This document shows positions 1-10,982 of a stretch of 64,000 nt of DNA, piece by piece (position 1 is the stretch's first letter; each line of letters begins with the position of its first letter). The position numbers and the translations under genes are program-made. Source of the stretch: Cheiracanthium punctorium (Eukaryota > Arthropoda > Arachnida > Araneae > Cheiracanthiidae). The stretch lies in the NCBI GenBank assembly GCA_038373885.1, contig JAWZYV010012241.1, positions 558,001 through 622,000 of the forward strand, read 5' to 3'. The notes beneath the pieces were generated by a model. The model made no database searches, had not been told where the DNA came from, and was given only the letters and a program-made list of their open reading frames with translations.

Positions 1-99
1 ATGGCCTGATGATCTCAAATCTTAGCGATAAGGGAAAATAGAACCTTTTAGTAATCTTTAACTTGTGTTGGAGATTTGGAAAAAACCTTGATTGTTCCC

Positions 100-470
100 A
101 TTAGAAAGCCAGCTTTCCTGAAGTTATAAGCCTATTGCTCTAACAAATTTTTCTTGTAAATTTCTGGAAAAAATTATTTTAGAGAGGCTTACTTTTTAGC
201 TTATTACTAATGATTTGTTTCTAGCTGATTAGTATGGTTTTAGAAAGGGGCACTCCACTATGAATCAAATTTTATTCTTTGGGCAGCCAGTCTGTGGCTT
301 CCTGAATTTTAAGCCATCACATCATACAATTGTCATTTTCCACTACTTGACAAGCGTCTTTGACAGTCTGGAGAAACAAGTTAATCATAAAACTCTTCAA
401 TACCTTTGGTATAGGAGACAGATTCCTCAATTAGATTCATGACTTCATGAAGGATCGAATCATTTTTTAA
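100..470 (+). pseudogene. Decayed non-LTR retrotransposon reverse transcriptase fragment
   Basis: Conceptual translation from about 128 gives KPIALTNFSCKFLEKIILER, then after a stop YGFRKGHSTMNQI. This is the typical jockey/RTE-like RT block of a PIxL..-KxFEK stretch followed by a (Q)YGFRxGHST motif. A second frame from about 354 continues with VWRNKLIIKLFNTFGIGDRF and IHDFMKDRI, matching the next RT block (the region after the AFD motif). Stops and at least one frameshift interrupt it, so it is inactive. The element type within the LINEs cannot be fixed from such a short piece. Confidence 0.7.
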
Positions 471-1209
471 AATTCTAGTGTAGTTGTAGAAATTGTTTTT
501 CATTTTCTTTTTTAACATTATAAATAACTGTAAAATGTTTGATATAGGAGCACATCTTGTCTAATTGAAATAAGGCTAATCTTTAAATCATTATCAAATA
601 TGCTTTTTGTTAGAATTCAATGATGTCCAATAAAATTTTGTTAATATATTTATCACTAGTTATAAGGAGAAAAAAAGTGCAGTATATAAAAAGTAAGAAG
701 AGAAAGACAGTAACATTGAAAATAAAAACACTAAGTCCATCAAAGCGTGCCAAATAAAGTCTGGGAAAAGGGCGATAGGGAAACAAAAGCTTGAAATCTG
801 TACCAATCCTCTATTATGTGCAGTATACATATCTCCTCGGTAGTGGTGTTCAAACACCTGAAGAAAACTGTAAGAAATTCATAATTAACCCTTAAAACTC
901 AATTAATTCTAAATGATTTTAGCCTTGCCTATGTTGAATTGGGTACTTTTTCCTTTTAGAGGGAAATATATCTAACATATCAAGATGAGCAACCTTGTAT
1001 TAATTTTTATGTTATCTATTTTTACTGCTTACATTATTAAATTTGTCTCCCCCCCCCTCCACATTTGCTAGAATTATATAAAATTAAAATATATATGAAT
1101 AACATTACTAAGTAATGCTACAAATTTACTAAGTAATTTTGACTCACAGCTTTCTTTTACTTATTTACAAGGCATATTACGGAAAGTAAGCTCCATTTCG
1201 GGGGGGGAA
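471..1209. other. AT-rich non-coding stretch, nothing recognised
   Basis: No exon-like frame with splice sites, no RNA gene and no clear repeat. Short C, G and A runs occur near 1050 and 1200. It probably belongs to an upstream intron of the ING-like gene, because the exon starting at 2741 needs an upstream partner. Confidence 0.4.
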
Positions 1210-1450
1210 AAAAAAAACTAGTTAATTTTTTTTTTCAAGCTGATTTTATTTTTATGTGAAAGAGAATACCTCAAACTATTTTTGTATAGTTTCCTCCAAT
1301 GTTCAGACACTTGTTGTAGTGAGTTACCAGCTTTCCTATACCGTCTTCATAGAAACTTGCTGCCAATGATGATAATCACGACTTCACAGCATTTTCCACC
1401 TCATCGTCAGATCCAAAGCGCCTTTCCCCTAGCTCATGCTTCATGTGCAG
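1210..1450 (-). mobile_element. Mariner transposase C-terminal remnant (inverted copy)
   Basis: Read on the minus strand, this stretch encodes HELGERRFGSDDEVENAVKS, then a stop, then AASFYEDGIGKLVTHYNKCL and NIGGNY. This is the usual end of a mariner transposase (LGGRRF..DEEV, then FYxxGIxKLxxRxxKCLxxxGDYVE). Stop codons show it is dead. It abuts a second, oppositely oriented mariner tail starting at about 1455. Confidence 0.75.
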
Positions 1451-1454
1451 GCCT

Positions 1455-1785
1455 CCATGACACTGCTTGGCCCGATACTGCTGGTGACACTCAAATCATG
1501 ATTCGACAATTTTGTTGGGAGCAGTTCAGTTACTCGTCGTACAACCCAGACTTGGCACCGGCTACTACTTGTTCCTGCACATGAAGCGCGAGCTAGGTGG
1601 AAAGCACTTTGGATCCGACGATGAGGTGAAAAAAGTCATGGAGTCATGATTATTGTCATTGACAGGAAGTTTCTATGAAGAAAGTATAAAAAAGCTGAGA
1701 AGCCAATACAATAAAAAGGCATCATTGATGGACTATGATTTTTTTCTAAAACAAAGTTGTGTTTATCTGCTTACAAACTGCATAA
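1455..1785 (+). mobile_element. Mariner transposase C-terminal remnant (direct copy)
   Basis: The plus-strand translation gives DTAWPDTAGDTQ (compare DNARPHTA, which contains the second catalytic Asp), YSSYNPDLAPA (compare YSPDLAP), then in another frame KRELGGKHFGSDDEVKKVME and SFYEESIKKLRSQYNKK. Frame changes and stops make it inactive. The segment from about 1573 on is homologous to the neighbouring minus-strand copy, so the two form an inverted pair. Confidence 0.75.
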
Positions 1786-2740
1786 ATGGCAGTGCTACTT
1801 AAGATCATGTTGGGAAAAGAAAACTATAACAACTCTCTAGAACATAGTTTTAAGCTCAAGAAGCAGAAAGTGCTTAAAAGTGTGACGTATGTCGTAGAAC
1901 AATCAGTCTTTGCTGAACATTTCATCTTTAAAAAAAAAAAAAAAAGTAAAAATGGTAAGTTCTACAGAAAAATTAAAGAAAAATTCTCTTTATTCTTTAT
2001 TCTTCTCTCTTCACTTATCGTATCTATTTTAAATTTTACTGTGATCTGCCAGATTTGGACAAAAGCCTGCAGAACATTCGCAACTATTTGTAGTCATGTT
2101 GCAGAAAACTAGATATAATTCTGCTCCTGTATCAATCATACAATGCTTACAGCATACTTGTGTCAAAGTTATTTACTTTTGATATCCTGAACTGAGTTAA
2201 AAAAGAATTATAATGAAATTCCTATTTATCATTTTTACATGTTAACAAAACATTTCTTGATTGCAATAAATTCTCAGTTTGCAATAAATTCTTAGTACTT
2301 TTTTTAGTACTAATGGCATCATAGTGCTACTAGGTTGAAAAAGACTCATTCCCTCTAAACAGAAAAGTACCGAAAATTCTGATGTTGGCCTAAAAGTCTG
2401 CCTTAGAAAAATTCTCATATATGATACAGCTAACCTTCAAAGTGTGAAATGTGATTATTGAATCAAAAAAATTTTTACAATTAATCATGTTATATGGATA
2501 CTTTTGTGTTAAAGATTATAGCTGTGTACAAGTACATTCTTGTGAATTTTCTTTATTAAAATACATATAAAGCTTTTTATTTAAAAGTTTTATTTATAAT
2601 ATAATACAAAGTCAGTTAATGTGATGATAAAGTGCATCTTTTTACTGCTAGAGTTTAATTTTGTTTGTCTTTAAAAGAATAGTGACCTGTATCAATACCA
2701 GTAAATATTTACAATTTCGACATAACTTGCTTTTATTTAG
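1786..2740 (+). other. AT-rich intron-like sequence upstream of ING exon
   Basis: No coding exon is supported. The only long frame (1786-2112) is low-complexity and lysine-rich with no family resemblance. The stretch ends in the acceptor tttatttag at 2732-2740. Confidence 0.4.
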
Positions 2741-2852
2741 AAAAAGGTCGTAAAACTGCAGAAAAAGAAAAGAAGAAAGGTCGTAGGCCTGCTTCTGATG
2801 ATGATGAGATTCCTAAGTCTGTGCGCAAGAAAATTAAGGCACCTGCAATACA
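2741..2852 (+). CDS. ING4/5-like exon: basic linker (nuclear localisation region)
   Basis: Acceptor ...atttag ends at 2740; donor gtaagt starts at 2853. The exon starts with two bases of a split codon and ends with two bases (CA), which the next exon completes to Gln. The peptide is Lys/Arg-rich ([20 protein letters not shown], then [10 protein letters not shown]), as in the linker of ING4/5 that carries the nuclear localisation signals. Confidence 0.88.
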
Positions 2853-5800
2853 GTAAGTTTTTTTAAACATAGGATTATATTCCTAGGGGTTTCTCTTATG
2901 CCAATCGAAAATGTGACATCCTATTCACAATTTATACAATTCTAAACAGCTCCTCAAGATTACACAATTTGACATTTTTCATGAAATGTCAGTTTTGAAT
3001 AAGAAACGTTTATCAGAATATTTTATGCAAGTGCAAAGATTAAAGCATAGTATAGCACATTAATAAATATTTCATGTATATTAAACTAAAAATGTCTGTT
3101 ATATGTATCCCATATTTGTTTCAAAAGAAGAGGAACCTGAACATTTTTTTTTTTTTTTTTTTAAATACGAATTAGAGGTTTATCTTTTTTTATATTCTTT
3201 GTACAGCAATACTGTTAGCACATTTAAATTTAAAAATGGGCTGTCAGCATTTGAAGTAAACCCCTGCAATTTTGAAGAATTTAAAAAATATGCTGAATTT
3301 TAAGCAAATTATGGAAAAGAATTGTTTAGAATCTGATTTGTCCCAAAGAAATTTGAGTAGAACAGGAGTTAGCATGAAAATGAATTAACAACCAAGAACC
3401 AAGGTTGTAAATGTGTGCTTGTCTCGAAATTTCCATACTTATGGTTAAATTAGTTATTAATGCAAAATTTCCTGAAGATTAGAAAGAAACTAGTCACAGC
3501 TTTTACTGTTTAGTAATATCTTAGTGAATAAGCTATTTTACAGCGGTTTTAAGCATCTACTTGCAGGCTTACCTGACAGGCCATAAGTAGCCTGAATAAT
3601 TTATGTATTTTTTTTTTTTTAAGATTAAACATGTTTAATTCACCTCTCATCATTTTTGTCATCTAGTATGGCGACTTTTGAAATATGGTTTTCAAGAGAT
3701 GAGAGCCACAAATACATTGACCTCCAAAAGTTAAGGATCCACAGGTTTTTTGTGCCTTGTTGCAAATGAATGAGTGTAGAAACACCAAATTCGTATATGA
3801 CATGTGCACCAAACAGTTATGTATTGATTGCAACATTAAAGTTCACATAAGAAAAATGTAAAAATGACTTACAGCAAAAAATGCACACTAGGGAAAGTCC
3901 ATTCTTGGAAAAAATAATATATCGCAGTTTTATGTGGTAAAATGTCTTAGAAACATAACAAAAATGAGTTTTAATTAGGGAAATGCCCACCCCTATCTTA
4001 AATGCATTGGCGGCATCGACTTTCCATGCTGTCAATTAAGATGTTTGTTACCGAAATGGGAATTGGAGACCACGCACGGAGTTAGCTTTGTTCCAGCCCT
4101 CCTAAAGACCTTGGAGGTGGACTTAAATCAGCAACCTGTCTAGCAAGAGAGTCCCAAAGATGCTCTATCTTATTCAGGTCCAAAGATTGAGCTGGCCGTT
4201 GCATTCGCTCTAAACCAAGACCCTCAAGATATTCCTCAACAACTACAGCTCGGTGAGGTCGTGTATTATCATCCATCAGAATGAAGTCGTTGCCAGTTAC
4301 AGTGGCTTATGGGTGGAGAAATGTATCAAGGATCCTCTCATTCTGATATTTCACAACAGCCAGAGTTCCTCCCTGGAACACATGCAGGTCAGTGTGACCA
4401 CCGAGTGAGAAACCTGCCCAAACCATTATTCCACCACCTCAGTAACTGTGTCTTTCAACAGCGTTGGATTGACGGTATTTGGTGCTTTGATCCCTCCAGA
4501 TCAGCAGACGTCCTGAATCGCTCTCCAGTGTGAATCTGGACTTGTCTGTAAAGAGTACAGAAGCCCATCGCTGTCTGGTCCAGGAAACGTGTTCTCTTGC
4601 CTAAGATAAGCGGGCGCTTCTTTGTCGTCTGTTGAGGGGGATACATACAACTAGTCACCTTGCATAGAGACCTGAATTGTGAAGATGCCTTCGCACTGTG
4701 CTAGCACTTCTTCTGATATTCTTCTCCCTCATACTACAGAGTGGTCTGCAACAAGTTTGCAGCTCAGAAATGCTCCTTTTCATTCATGCCAAAAGAGTTA
4801 TAAAATGCTCTTCTGCAGGTGCTGTAGCTCATAGTTGGCCTGGAACATGCCTTCTGGACACCAAAGCTTCGGTTTGATATTACTCCAGAGACGATGGACC
4901 ACACTGCAAGACACATTAAGATGCTTAGCAGCATCAGCGTGTGCCAACTCCATTTCCATCCATCTGACCTCCTTAACAAATCGGGCAAACAGCTTCTCTC
5001 AGACATTGGGGGATGGTACTGCCTATTGTCAACCAATCTGCTAAGAAAAGTTACACACGTAATTACGGAAGCCTATATTTGCATATTTTTCTCTCACTCA
5101 CATACGCCTGTTCTTTTCTAAAAAAAAAAAAAAAAGGGTAGTAGCTAGTAAAAAAAAGTAGTAAAAGCTTTTTGTATAAAGTTCATTTTTATAATTTATA
5201 TAAACTATAAATTTTATTGTTGGTGTCATTTTTTTTTTATGATGAGCTTTGAAAAACATGTTGTTTCTTAACTTTTGGAAGCCAGTGTACAGTAAAAACG
5301 GCTGTTATGATACATTTTAGGTGATGCTTTGATCAACTGTTACATTCTTTCTAGTTAAAAATCTAAGCATGTGAACTTGGTTGCTTAATCTTTTGTGCTG
5401 TCAGCTCTAGTGAAATTGTTTTAACTTTTTTTTATAAGCAAAAAAATATATTAATTTAGATTTCAACCAGACAAAACTTCTAAACATATTAAAAAAAAAA
5501 AAAAAAAAAAAAATATGAAACACTCATATTTTAACAATGCACTAAAGTGCTATATGTTAAATGTGTATCGTAATCGATGTGCTGTTCCTACTTTTCTTCA
5601 AGTGTATCATTATTCATGAGTTTGCCATAGTTTTTCTTCCTTGTTCCATAAAACACTTCTTTGGAATCGAAATCTGTGTTAAATTCACTTACTAAAACTG
5701 TTTTATAATCTTTGCCACACATATTCTAACCTTTGTAAATACTGTTTGAAATGCGCATCATAATCCACGAGTGTGCCGTGTTTGTCTTTCTTGTTTCATA

Positions 5801-7133
5801 AAACACTTCTTCAAAATTGAAATTTATATTAAAATTGCCCACTAAAACTCTTTAACAATCTTCATCAGACACATTCTAACTAAACTTCTACTTTGGAGGG
5901 TTTGTTAGTTTCTCATCCAATATGGAAGATACTGCCAAGCTAGTTTCAGTATTGGGGATTTAATTTTGGTCCCTAACTTGGTGATAAATCATCAAAAATT
6001 GCAAACCTTTAAAAACCCTGTCATTTAACAATAAATAACAATCTATTTTTTCATATTTCTAAATGTGTTTCTCCATTGTAGGCCTGACATTGGAGTGTTA
6101 CCAGCATCTTTAACAGCCATCACTCATCCTTCGGATGTGTTGGACATGCCTGTGGACCCAAATGAACCCACATACTGTTTCTGCCATCAAGTTTCGTACG
6201 GTGAAATGATTGGATGTGACAACCCTGATGTAAGCTTTTTTTTAATATCTTATCAGCATACAGTATCATAAATCACTTTATCTTTGTGTATTTGGAAATG
6301 CGGCGTGAGACTGTTCTTTAAATATAAAATTTAGATAATTTTTGTAACTGCTCCCCTCATCTGTTATTTTATATTTACTGGTATGGCATCCATTGGTAGA
6401 ATAAACCATAAGTGGAATGAAGAAATAAGTTGTCTATCTATAATATCTATAGCATGGCCATACCACTGGGTTGCAAGACTGAATATCAAAGTGATAATGG
6501 GTGCACTTTAATCTTATAGATTTTCCCCATTAGCTTTTTAAGACTGGCTGATAGGATAACTGTACCATGAAACAAAGCAGTGCACTGAAATGAAAAAGTT
6601 AAGTTTGAGAAAGGATGCTAATTATGCAAGGGAAAATAAAGGAAAACAACTACACAATTATTTACTATTTATTTATTTTTTTTTCTGGATATTCTTTTGA
6701 CTGAGTAAATCTTGTAAACTGAATCTAGTTTTCAAATGAGTTTTAAAAGAGATTTTATAATGATTGAAATATATTAAATAATAAATCTTATATTAATTTA
6801 AATTGAAATAAAAAAGATTCTGGCAGTTTCAGACATAGGTCTTTGAAATGACTGTTACAGCCTCGTTAAAACTATCATGCATCCAAAACTTGCCATCCCT
6901 GTGTTATTGTCATTGAAATTATTTCAATTTGTCTGAATACTAGTATTTGTGAGTGTATTGTGTTGTATAATTTAAATGTTTTGTTCATTCAAAATATGCA
7001 ACTCTTCTCACTTTTAATCAATTACTTTTAGTGCCCAATTGAGTGGTTTCATTTTGCATGTGTTGGTTTGACTTCCAAACCAAAGGGCAAGTGGTTCTGC
7101 TCAAATTGTTCTGCAGAAAGAAAGAAAAAATGA
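2741..7133 (+). CDS. ING4/ING5-like inhibitor of growth protein, C-terminal three exons
   Basis: Three exons (2741-2852, 6082-6229, 7032-7133) join in phase to 118 codons ending in KKK-stop. The product carries a basic linker followed by a full PHD finger. ING4/5 proteins are nuclear subunits of HBO1-type histone acetyltransferase complexes, and their PHD binds histone H3 trimethylated on Lys4. The PHD shows the C4-H-C3 zinc ligands: YCFC, GCDNPDC, WFHFAC and [14 protein letters not shown] and [16 protein letters not shown] are diagnostic of ING4/5 rather than ING1/2 or ING3. The N-terminal ING helical domain (about 130-150 residues in the family) is missing: no matching exon was found in 1-2740. 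The gene converges with the integrin gene. Confidence 0.93.
2853..4079 (+). other. ING intron, left part, no recognised element
   Basis: AT-rich intron sequence with T-runs near 3145 and 3610. The frame at 3103-3303 is low-complexity and unlike a protein family. Confidence 0.5.
4080..5100 (-). mobile_element. Decayed Tc1-like transposon (transposase pseudogene) in ING intron
   Basis: The minus strand holds collinear pieces of a Tc1-like transposase in three frames. These are VSRSVVHRLW (helix-turn-helix end), [52 protein letters not shown], then [20 protein letters not shown] and [24 protein letters not shown] holds the second catalytic Asp and NKIEHLWD the Glu of the DD34E triad. Frameshifts and stops make it non-functional. 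Terminal inverted repeats were not located. It lies antisense inside the ING intron. Confidence 0.85.
5606..5880 (+). repeat. Tandem duplication of about 124 bp with 150-bp spacing, in ING intron
   Basis: The segments 5606-5730 and 5757-5880 align over their full length. Both contain CATAAAACACTTCTT and end in a CAcatattctaac-like run, with many substitutions. It is an old tandem duplication of about 150 bp with no coding potential. Confidence 0.7.
6082..6229 (+). CDS. ING4/5-like exon: first half of PHD finger
   Basis: Acceptor ttgtag ends at 6081; donor gtaagc starts at 6230. The exon begins with one base completing the split Gln and ends in phase 0. It encodes [20 protein letters not shown], then [16 protein letters not shown] and [13 protein letters not shown], covering the first three zinc-binding cysteines of the PHD and the aromatic/acidic surface used for H3K4me3 binding in the family. 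Confidence 0.93.
6230..7031 (+). other. ING intron between the two PHD exons
   Basis: AT-rich intron with donor gtaagc and acceptor ttttag. No repeat or RNA gene recognised. Confidence 0.5.
7032..7133 (+). CDS. ING4/5-like terminal exon: second half of PHD finger and stop
   Basis: Acceptor ttttag ends at 7031. The frame reads [20 protein letters not shown], then [13 protein letters not shown] and TGA at 7131-7133. It supplies the fourth Cys, the His and the last three Cys of the C4HC3 finger plus the short polybasic tail typical of ING4/5, which binds phosphoinositides in related proteins. Confidence 0.93.
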   Translation, partial: CPIEWFHFACVGLTSKPKGKWFCSNCSAERKKK

Positions 7134-7421
7134 AACTAGAGTTTGGCAAGATCATCCATAAATGCTTCACTTCAGCGCGAAAGAAAATAAGATATTTTGC
7201 TGCTTTTTTTTTTTTTTTTTTTTTTTTTTTACATCAATCTTGTACAGAAGTGTTTTTACTTGTATCATTCATTATGAATTAATTTTATGCAACTTAAATT
7301 TTTTAAGTTATTTTGTTATATTATCAATTTATTTTCTATTATTATATTATTATGAATTTAGAAACATTATTGTAAACTTTTATCATTTGTAAATACATTT
7401 AATGAATTGTAAAAAATGTGT

Positions 7422-7569
7422 AATAAACTGTAAATGGTCATTTTAAGAAATGGTTTTGTGAGTATGAGTCAGTTTTATCTTGTGCATCTGGATTGTTTTA
7501 TATCACTATAATGTTACATATCTTTCCATTTAGTCGAGAGTCTTTTTGATAAGTTTAAAGACTAATAAA
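7422..7569 (+). terminator. Candidate polyadenylation signals of the ING-like gene
   Basis: AATAAA occurs at 7422-7427, about 290 bp after the stop codon and followed by a TG-rich stretch, and again at 7564-7569. AATAAA is common in AT-rich DNA, so the choice between them is uncertain. Confidence 0.4.
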
Positions 7570-9356
7570 TATATCTTTTAAGAAATTTTCTTTATGTATA
7601 AAATTCTTATTCAGTCACAGTCATTTCTGAAGGGAACAGCTAAAGTTGGCTACAAGCTTTATTTATAAACAGTGCAAACGCAGAAGCAGCTTTTGTTTAT
7701 AATCTCTGAAATATACTGTTTGTTTCTCTGATCCTAGTGGCTTTTAGCGAAATATCGCCAATTTGACACAAAAAATAAGTTCCTAAAACAACTTAGCTTG
7801 GTTATATGTACTATATTTTGCAAAAAATTGTCAAATCCTAATGTTAAGATATGAATAAAGTATGAAGGAGGAAGGATGTATCAATATAGCTCTAGATAAA
7901 ATTTATGAAAATGGCTATTTATCTATATTCCCCCCCCCCAAGTTTCGCACTAATGATAGAAATGTAATTCCTAATTCAAAAAATTAACAGATATAGTTAA
8001 AAGATTACAAGTCAATATTGATAAAAATTTGTAATTTGATGATCCCAGTTGGAACATTGGCCTGTAAAAGATTAAGAAGAGTTATGACAGTAGTGGATAT
8101 TCATAATTGGGATCGGGTCCCTGGCTTGTGCCTTTATTCCACTGACTTTCCAGGAACAGAAAAACAAGGCCTTAATAACTAAATAATTCCAATTCAAGAA
8201 AATATCATACTCTACAGAACATAAAATATTTCCCAACAATGATTGACATTAATCTCAAAGGAAAAGCAAGAGGCTTCTTACTAAATACAATAATAAAAAT
8301 TTATTTATAACATTTTTACATATGACAATATATCTGCGATTTTAAAGACATAGTTTGAATTTGTTATTAAAATATAAATATTTATTAAACAATGCACATA
8401 TGAATTATATTAATACATTTAAAAATATACAGGTTACATTTGTAAGGCACTATTTTTTAATAAACTACAACCCATCATATAAATAATACAAAATAACAGA
8501 AATAAAAGTTTTCAGTATGTTAACAAAATGAGATGGGGTTTAGGACTGGGAGGGCCTACACAATTGAAAATTTTAACGGTGGCACTTAGCCTTAATGCAC
8601 TCGCCTCTTCCTATTACCTCGGTGCTTTTAAATGTTGTTACAATAGACACATAACTGGTATTGTTTAATAAAACTAATCCTATACATAAAACTAATCCTT
8701 TATGAACCTATGTTATGAACTTTTTGAGAGAGGGTGTATCTGTGAAGGATAAAATTTATGATGCAAGTTTATACAAATTTCTATACATAAATATAAATGC
8801 ATTTGTCAGGATTGGAAAGTTCTCAAATAATCTATATACCTGGTTACAACCCCCCCCCCAGAAAAAAGGGGGAAGAGTTGTGGATTAATAATTAGAAGGC
8901 AGCTGTGGCAGTCTCCTCTCTCACACCATTATATCCTTAAAATGTAAACATTGATGATTTTTCTGATATTTGTCATTTTGATATATAGACCTTTACTTAG
9001 TTCTATGGAGTAATCCAAAGACAGCTTCAGGCCCTCTAGGAAATTTTTGGACCTGCCCCTAGAGATTTAAGTTTCTGATATTTGATATTAAGTTTGATCT
9101 TTTTTTTTAATGAAGAAATATTCCAAAACAAAAGTAGTTAAAATATATTGTTCTATTGAAAACACCTGCAGAGTAATTTTACAACATAAGTAAACAAAAT
9201 AAATTAATATTTGATAATCAATGTATTAAAAATGACTAGCAAGCTGTGGTGCATCAAGGGTATGGCAGGTAGGGCATGTACCATGGGTGATACTTGAAAG
9301 GGGGGCTCAGATTTCCATTGCAAGGTAGACGGAATGAAAGAAGCATTTAAACGGTT

Positions 9357-9531
9357 CGCTCCCGTCATTGTAAAGATGCAACGGCAGTGATTTTCCTTTC
9401 TGTACCCATTGCTGCTTCCTGGCATGGGTCAAGCGTGAACATGGGCCATTCAAAGACCTATGCCGAGAAGTATCGATGGGTACAGAAAGAAGAATCGCTG
9501 CTGTCGAGTCCTTGCAATGATGGGAGTGAGC
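9357..9531. repeat. Imperfect inverted repeat (foldback)
   Basis: The left arm (about 9357-9413, from CGCTCCCGTCATTGTAAAGA to TTTCTGTACCCAT) matches the reverse complement of the right arm (about 9475-9531, from GATGGGTACAGAAAGAAGAA to AATGATGGGAGTGAG). About 60 bp of spacer separate them. Its origin is unknown. Confidence 0.55.
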
Positions 9532-10507
9532 AGGTTATTAAAGCCAAGAAGACACTCAATTCTTTTAAATTTTGAATCACTGTCCTTGAAACCTAAATTC
9601 GTGACAGCTTTTTTTTTTTCATTTGTATGATGAACTCTGATGACAGAAACCAATGACAATGGTCATTCTACAGAAATTTTAAGTATGACCCTACAAAGTG
9701 ATCCATGTCATTCTCACTAGAGTGCAGTTTTGTTGTCTGCCACCAAGGTGCACCACTGCTAGCAAGCAAGGACAAAACTGGGAATGGGCATCCAATTCAC
9801 TTGGCTGTAGAAAATACAGGTATGTATATTGTGATAAATTATGCTGATAGAACTGCTAAAATCTTTATCTTGAATGTTACGTAGGCAAACTTTGAAAATA
9901 TTAATTCAATTCAATGTCATAAAATAGAATTTTATGTGCTGAGAATATCATCTAAAAAAATATTGCTTCCATAAGTGTCATTTTTTACACTTGCTATCAA
10001 GTAAAAATTGAAAGTAATCAATGAAAATAAGAGATTAATGAATACATATATGTTTGCATTCTTATAAATTAAAAGGTTTACTATCTTATTTCAACTGAAA
10101 AGACTTACATAAAAACACAATTTCATACGAAAATAAGTAGGTGTTTGAAATAAATGTTGCAAAAACAAAATGCAGTTCTTTTAAAATGCAAAGTATGTGC
10201 ATATTTCAACACAGATATGTTTCAATTTTTTGAAAAATAAGCTATACTTTATACAAATAATTGCTTCTGACTACACAGAAGCACCCGTTCAGTTCACCAT
10301 TCTTGCTTCAAAACAGGTAAAGTCAATTCATTCTTGACACAACCTTTTTAGATTTGTGATTACATATACTTTTTAAGACTGAATTTTAGTTCAATAGGCA
10401 AGCTTCAGCAATCCTGTTTTTAAAGGCTATCCTTACAATGTGAAACTGGAACTACTAGCCCAGTAACAATGTTGAAATTTTCGAAATGCTCGTTCATTGT
10501 TCCACTG

Positions 10508-10513
10508 TTTATT
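10508..10513 (-). terminator. Candidate polyadenylation signal of the integrin gene
   Basis: TTTATT on the plus strand reads AATAAA on the minus strand, about 400 bp after the integrin stop codon. Other AATAAA words occur further left, so this is only the nearest candidate. Confidence 0.3.
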
Positions 10514-10913
10514 AACACACACTAAAAAGGAACACTTAAATGATAACTGTTAAGAGAAAAAAAAAAAAAATCAGAATTGTCTGAAGTGAGAAATGTCTTC
10601 TTCCTGATTTTTTAGCTTAATACTTGGACAGAACAAAGACAATAATGCAGTGTTTTAAACTATCACAATTTTTTTTAAATCTTGCTTTCATGTTTTGTTT
10701 CCCACTTGCGAGTTCTCTTCACTCTTTTATATATTTCCCAAAACTGCAAAAGCTCCAACAAGCAAGATAAGCTCATCACAGTAATAGATTGTCTTAAACC
10801 TCTACAAAACATAACAGAGCGCCATCACTTTTTGTTTCCAAGATTTCATGCACAAGCTTTCATTCATCCTTTAAGATGAAAAACAACCACTTCAACAATA
10901 TCGATGAAAGATT

Positions 10914-10982
10914 TCACATGTATTCTCTGTCATTGGTAGGAGCGGGTTGATAGCCAGGCTTTTTTCGCTTGAAAAATCCACA
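10914..10982 (-). CDS. Integrin alpha terminal exon: cytoplasmic tail with GFFKR
   Basis: Twenty-two residues, [20 protein letters not shown] then YM, and stop TGA (10914-10916). GFFKR is the conserved membrane-proximal clasp that contacts the beta tail. Acceptor ttcag. The tail is shorter than in vertebrate alpha6. Confidence 0.95.
   Translation of the reverse strand, partial: CGFFKRKKPGYQPAPTNDREYM

Larger units (their letters stand above)
7570..10913. other. Intergenic space and 3' UTRs between convergent genes
   Basis: About 3.3 kb between the ING 3' end and the integrin stop codon. Apart from the foldback at 9357-9531 no gene or clear transposon was recognised. There are C-runs near 7931 and 8850. 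Frames here are short and without family resemblance. Confidence 0.45.

Noticed and set aside
4835..5121. Plus-strand frames over 4835-5121 as host exons
   Set aside because: They are antisense shadows of the decayed Tc1-like transposase on the minus strand.
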